Assembly (NCBI GenBank): GCA_947463775.1
Contig: CANHVD010000302.1
Coordinates: forward strand, 1-7,004
DNA from: Planctomycetaceae bacterium
GTDB lineage: Bacteria; Planctomycetota; Planctomycetia; Planctomycetales; Planctomycetaceae
Direction of reading: 5' to 3'
DNA: 7,004 bases
The notes beneath the pieces are model-generated. The model was not told the DNA's origin. It ran no database searches and saw only the letters and a list, made by a program, of their open reading frames with translations. Shown here piece after piece: positions 4,515-7,004 of the stretch. The number at the start of each line of letters is the position of its first letter. Position 1 is the first letter of the stretch. A program made the position numbers and the translations under genes.

Positions 4515-6983
4515 ATGACAACTCCTTCTCAGCCCGAACAAAACTCAAGAGAAGACCGACTGCATAAGGTACTTGCCGAGTACATGAAACGCGTTGATGC
4601 CGGTGAACCAGTAGATCAGGACTCCCTGCTGAAAGAACATCCTGATCTTGCGGACGGCCTTCGATCTTACTTTCAGGGAGAAGCGATGATGGGCGATCCG
4701 GTCTACGCCGCAACAAGGCTTGGCTATAAGGGCACAGAGTCTCTGCCCTCTCGTGAAACACTCGGGCCAGGCCGAATGGAAGTCGAAACCGCGTCGGAAT
4801 TTTCCAGTCGTATGCTGGGACGATACCAATTGCTGCGTCCATTAGGAGAAGGTGCCATGGGAAGTGTCTATCTCGCGCAGGACACCACACTGGACCGTCG
4901 CGTCGCCCTGAAGATCCCGAAGAAGCCGGCAACTGGTCAGCCTGAATTTCTTGCCAGATTCACTCGCGAAGCCCGGGCTGCAGCAGGACTCAGACACCCG
5001 GCCATCTGCAGCGTTTTTGATGCCGGCGAAATCGACGGCACTGCCTACATTACCATGGACTATATCGACGGCGTGCCGTTGTCGCGTCACATCGGAACTC
5101 AGCCATTAAGCTCAATCGAAAGCTGCCTCCGCGTGATGCGTGCGATTGTCGATGCGGTTGCACATGCTCATTCACGAGGCGTCATTCATCGCGACCTGAA
5201 ACCCGGAAACATCCTGCTTGACGATCATCTGAACCCATATGTAACAGACTTTGGCCTGGCGCGTCGGGAATCGTCTGAGGCCGGCTCGCGGCTGACACAG
5301 GAAGGACTGCTGATTGGCACGCCCGCCTACATGTCTCCTGAACAGGTGCGTGGGGAGCAAACGCTGGTCGGCCCGCTCAGCGATCTCTATAGCCTTGGTG
5401 TCATTCTCTTCGAGATGCTGACGTCGCGTCTTCCTTTCGATGGCAGCGTTCCGGAGATGCTGGCAAAAGTCCTCCGTGACGCCCCGCCGGTTCCCAGTCG
5501 ATTGCGAAAGGATCTTCCCGAATCGATCGATGACCTGATTCTCAAGATGCTTCAAAAAGTTCCCTCTCAAAGAATTGAGTCGGCCAGCCGTGTCATTGAA
5601 GCCATTGATCAGATCCTGAACACACTCCCGGCCGTGGCTTCGAAAAAGAACTCGGCGAAAACAGCCGACCAGCGGAAGGACGCCAGTTCGCCATATGAAG
5701 TGCAGAAAGCTCATCTGGAGATCATGATTCAAAAGGGACAGTACGCGACCGCCATTGCTGAACTCGAAAAGCTGGCCGCAGAAAAATCCCCCGGAGCCAA
5801 AGACGTTGCCGAGTGGGCTCGAAAAACGTTACCCGGAGTTCGGGCCGAAGCGAAATCTCTGAACGCTGAGGGCATCGCAGCTCTGTTGAAAACGGCCGAA
5901 CAGATGTTTGCCGCCTTCGATTATGCGGGCTGCATTCAACTGATCGAAGATGTTCCGGCGCTGAAACGGACAGACGCCATGGAATCTTTGCTGGAGAAAG
6001 CTCAACGGCGGGAGGCACTTGCCGAACAATTGCTGGAACAGATCCGCGAAAAAGAGCGACGGCAGGACATCGACGGGCTCGAAAGCCTGGTCCAGAAACT
6101 GATCCGGATCAAGCCAGGGAACTCCATAGCCAAAAGACTGTCCGCCGCCTTCAGCACGTACAGCAGCACCGCAGCGCCTCGACGAACTTACCGCTTCGAA
6201 AAAGGACGACTGCAGCCAATGCCAGAGGCTGGCCTGTTCGGCCGATGGGTTGGCCTGAGTCTTCTGGTGGGCGTGTTGTCGTTTTTCTCCGTCAGTTACT
6301 ACGTCATCTTCTATCTGAAGAGCGGAAACCAGACACTCGAAGTTTACGTCGATGATGAGTGGCTGAAGCAGCAGGGCGGGGGCCTCACGCTGAGCATTGA
6401 TGGAGCCGACCATGAGATCTCGGCAACTTCGAAACAGGGAGAAATCTACTCCGTCACGGTGTCTTTCGGCGAACATACATTTGCCGTCAAACATGGCGAA
6501 ACGGTTGTGCACGATCCGCGTAAGTTTGAAATTCAAAAGGAGAAGAAGAGCGTGCTCGTCATCACGCCGCAGGAACTCCGACTTCAGAATACTCCCTATA
6601 CACCGCCTGCACCAGAGCTCGCGGAATCAACCACGCCTGATGCCACCAGGTCTGATTTAACCGCACCCCCGGAGACACCTCCGTCTGAAGCAGCAACTGC
6701 CGCCGCTGTCGTGGCGATGCAAGCCGACGCAAACAAGAATGCAATGCCAGCGGAAACGCCGATGGCAGCAGAGGTCTCCCCGTCAGCTCCAGCAACCCCG
6801 TCCACTCCACCAACAATGCCTAACGAGACGGCCACCGACGACTCCGTACCCGCGTTGGGGGAAGTTGCTGTAGCGCCTTTCAGCCAGACGCGAGCCAAAC
6901 AATTTCAGGAACGCTGGGCTGAGCATTTATCATTGCCCGTCGAATACACCAACTCAATCGGGATGGAGTTTCGAAAGTCATGA
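4515..6983 (+). CDS. membrane Ser/Thr protein kinase ending in a cut-off FGE-like domain
   Basis: An 822-residue Hanks-type kinase. Residues about 14-53 form a helical leader (RLHKVLAEYMKRVDAGEP, then HPDL) typical of planctomycete kinases. The kinase domain (about 103-368) is complete: GEGAMGSV (111-118), VALK with Lys133, helix C Glu152, HRDLKPGN (225-232; Asp227), DFG (245-247), GTPAYMSPEQ (268-277), DLYSLG (290-295) and Arg353. A helical, charged cytoplasmic stretch (about 395-545) follows, then one membrane helix (about 577-601). The outside part has a beta-rich segment (606-690), a Pro/Ala/Thr-rich linker (693-785) and WAEHLSLPVEYTNSIGMEF (801-819), the usual lead-in to a formylglycine-generating-enzyme-like domain. 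The frame then stops at TGA 6981-6983. AAAGG ten nt before the ATG is a plausible ribosome binding site. It is likely co-transcribed with the sigma factor. The true 3' end may lie in another frame beyond the window. Confidence 0.9.
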   Translation: MTTPSQPEQNSREDRLHKVLAEYMKRVDAGEPVDQDSLLKEHPDLADGLRSYFQGEAMMGDPVYAATRLGYKGTESLPSRETLGPGRMEVETASEFSSRMLGRYQLLRPLGEGAMGSVYLAQDTTLDRRVALKIPKKPATGQPEFLARFTREARAAAGLRHPAICSVFDAGEIDGTAYITMDYIDGVPLSRHIGTQPLSSIESCLRVMRAIVDAVAHAHSRGVIHRDLKPGNILLDDHLNPYVTDFGLARRESSEAGSRLTQEGLLIGTPAYMSPEQVRGEQTLVGPLSDLYSLGVILFEMLTSRLPFDGSVPEMLAKVLRDAPPVPSRLRKDLPESIDDLILKMLQKVPSQRIESASRVIEAIDQILNTLPAVASKKNSAKTADQRKDASSPYEVQKAHLEIMIQKGQYATAIAELEKLAAEKSPGAKDVAEWARKTLPGVRAEAKSLNAEGIAALLKTAEQMFAAFDYAGCIQLIEDVPALKRTDAMESLLEKAQRREALAEQLLEQIREKERRQDIDGLESLVQKLIRIKPGNSIAKRLSAAFSTYSSTAAPRRTYRFEKGRLQPMPEAGLFGRWVGLSLLVGVLSFFSVSYYVIFYLKSGNQTLEVYVDDEWLKQQGGGLTLSIDGADHEISATSKQGEIYSVTVSFGEHTFAVKHGETVVHDPRKFEIQKEKKSVLVITPQELRLQNTPYTPPAPELAESTTPDATRSDLTAPPETPPSEAATAAAVVAMQADANKNAMPAETPMAAEVSPSAPATPSTPPTMPNETATDDSVPALGEVAVAPFSQTRAKQFQERWAEHLSLPVEYTNSIGMEFRKS

Positions 6984-7004
6984 TCGGATTCGCTGGATCT
7001 TGGC
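6980..7004 (+). other. possible continuation or restart of the FGE-like part in the -1 frame (partial)
   Basis: An ATG at 6980-6982 overlaps the kinase stop TGA at 6981-6983 as ATGA. The frame stays open to the window edge and reads MIGFAGSW. Read back one codon pair it gives KVMIGFAGSW, which resembles the start of FGE-like domains (often IPAGSF or IPPGEF). GGAG at 6965-6968 could serve as a ribosome binding site, though 11 nt away. Only eight codons are visible, so this may be a frameshifted tail of the kinase gene, a separate coupled gene, or chance. Confidence 0.3.

Noticed and set aside
5829..6536. 235-residue minus-strand frame inside the kinase gene
   Set aside because: It is antisense to the kinase helical, membrane and periplasmic segments, which read as proper protein on the plus strand, and shows no motif of its own.
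6969..6983. prfB-like +1 programmed frameshift at the kinase stop
   Set aside because: The +1 frame after the stop (SHDRIRWILG) does not resemble an FGE-like domain, and the slippery CTT-TGA context of prfB is absent.

Overview
The window looks like chromosomal DNA from a member of the Planctomycetota. This is inferred from content rather than from a marker gene. The main evidence is a short ECF-type sigma factor of the planctomycete style, followed directly by a membrane-anchored Ser/Thr kinase. The kinase has the N-terminal helical module, the periplasmic beta-rich segment and the start of a formylglycine-generating-enzyme (FGE/SUMF1-like) domain that are common in that phylum. The intergenic repeats also resemble those seen in planctomycete genomes. 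Genus cannot be assigned.

Layout: (1) Positions 1-436 hold no gene I can support. (2) 437-1648 (+) is argD, a PLP-dependent acetylornithine-type aminotransferase. (3) 1649-2119 lies between two convergent genes. It contains a ~230 bp composite inverted repeat (1761-1990) built from two 20-nt perfect hairpins in opposite orientation and four copies of a ~23-nt motif, plus a short coding-like remnant on the minus strand (1984-2106). (4) 2120-3112 (-) is gpsA (NAD(P)H-dependent glycerol-3-phosphate dehydrogenase), preceded 42 nt upstream by a small gene, 3155-3412 (-), for an acidic zinc-ribbon protein with one C-terminal membrane helix; the two probably form one transcription unit. (5) A 91-nt divergent intergenic region leads to 3504-3749 (+), a small S4-type RNA-binding protein with a plausible terminator behind it. 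(6) 3876-4481 (+) is the ECF sigma factor, and 33 nt later 4515-6983 (+) is the Ser/Thr kinase; these two look like one signalling unit.

How the genes relate: argD (arginine synthesis), gpsA (glycerol-3-phosphate for phospholipids) and the S4 protein are housekeeping genes with no evident shared pathway. The sigma factor and kinase form the one functional pair: the kinase would sense something through its periplasmic part and may act on the sigma factor or its targets, with no anti-sigma gene visible.

The most notable oddities are the end of the kinase gene and the composite palindromic repeat. The kinase frame stops just as the FGE-like domain begins, at an ATGA stop/start overlap, while the -1 frame continues with FGE-like residues to the window edge. 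I did not find a convincing new defence, mobile or CRISPR system.
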